The notes beneath the pieces are model-generated. The model did no database searches and was not told the origin of the DNA. It saw only the letters and a program-made list of their open reading frames with translations. DNA of 13,068 nucleotides from Puniceicoccales bacterium (GTDB lineage Bacteria > Verrucomicrobiota > Verrucomicrobiia > Opitutales > UBA953): positions 1 through 13,068 of the forward strand of contig JAITPT010000090.1 in the NCBI GenBank assembly GCA_031289285.1. Direction: 5' to 3'. Of the stretch, positions 12,784 through 13,068 are shown one piece after another (within the stretch, counting starts at the first letter, position 1; every line of letters starts with the position of its first letter). The position numbers were made by a program, and so were the translations under genes.

Positions 12784-13068
12784 TTACGGGGCGAGGCGTT
12801 CGATGCGCCAGGTGTTTTCCGGTGCTGGTTCGCGGGTGTAAAGAAAGCGGTCGTGCAGGCGGTTTGGGCGGCCTTGCCAGAACTCCATCGTGCGCGGGAC
12901 GAGCCGGTAGCCGCCCCAGAAATCCGGCAACGGAACCCGGCCTTCAAGGAATTTTCGCTTCATCTCATCGAGCTTTTTTAGGAGCAGTTGGCGGGAGGAA
13001 ATCACCGCGCTCTGGTGCGAGACCCACGCGCCGAGCTGGCTGCCGTAGGGGCGCGACATAAAGTAGGC
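12784..13068 (-). CDS. pdxH: Pyridoxamine 5'-phosphate oxidase, C-terminal part (cut by window edge)
   Basis: The last 94 residues are present; the 5' part lies beyond the right edge. PdxH is an FMN-dependent cytosolic enzyme that oxidises pyridoxamine or pyridoxine 5'-phosphate to pyridoxal 5'-phosphate, using O2, in vitamin B6 synthesis and salvage. The match to the family is close: YFMSRPYGSQLGAWVSHQS (the YFxSRPxxSQxGAWxSxQS block), LPDFWGGYRLVP, MEFWQGRPNRLHDRFLYTR and the C-terminal WRIERLAP. RLHDR carries the Arg and His that hold the substrate phosphate-pyridine group in E. coli PdxH (Arg197, His199). An internal ATG at 13059 falls inside the YFxSRP motif and is not the start, because codons GCC TAC TTT at 13068-13060 continue the conserved block. 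The family is about 210-220 residues, so a little under half is seen. The stop is intact. Confidence 0.96.
   Translation of the reverse strand, partial: AYFMSRPYGSQLGAWVSHQSAVISSRQLLLKKLDEMKRKFLEGRVPLPDFWGGYRLVPRTMEFWQGRPNRLHDRFLYTREPAPENTWRIERLAP

Overview
The window looks like chromosome from a GC-rich Gram-negative bacterium, most likely Verrucomicrobiota and possibly Opitutaceae. The Gram-negative reading rests on several Cys-lipidated lipoproteins and an LpoB/YcfL pair. The phylum is an inference from the almost complete lack of Shine-Dalgarno sequences before start codons and from palindromic intergenic repeats with a GGCGGCTAAAGCCGCC core. No marker gene in the window settles it.

Left end (1-1604): a possible 3' tail of an upstream gene, then a plus-strand lipoprotein (118-1104) of lower GC than the rest. 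About 500 bases without a gene follow. They hold two inverted copies of a hairpin-rich repeat, a 10-bp tandem repeat and another hairpin.

Centre (1605-9048, all minus strand, transcribed right to left): seven collinear genes separated by 42-118 bp, all encoding exported proteins. In order of transcription they are a small secreted protein of unknown function (9048-8353), a COG3014-family lipoprotein (8234-6540), a YcfL/DUF1425 lipoprotein (6497-6090), an LpoB-like lipoprotein (6034-5495), a secreted protein with two divergent copies of one domain (5417-3825), a secreted protein with FlgT-like three-domain architecture (3721-2495), and a coiled-coil lipoprotein (2441-1605). COG3014-YcfL-LpoB is a recognisable envelope or peptidoglycan-synthesis core. 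Here it is extended by four further secreted proteins. I regard this expanded locus as the best candidate for an undescribed system: a periplasmic or outer-membrane assembly.

Right end (9049-13068): a divergent intergenic region with an array of four hairpins, then very GC-rich nuoM and nuoN (plus strand), the last two membrane subunits of respiratory complex I. nuoL is not upstream, so this pair is separated from the rest of a nuo operon. NuoN keeps all the expected channel lysines. NuoM has lost both central lysines and two channel histidines. A minus-strand tRNA-Gln(TTG) with encoded CCA and the 3' half of pdxH (minus strand, cut by the window edge) close the window.
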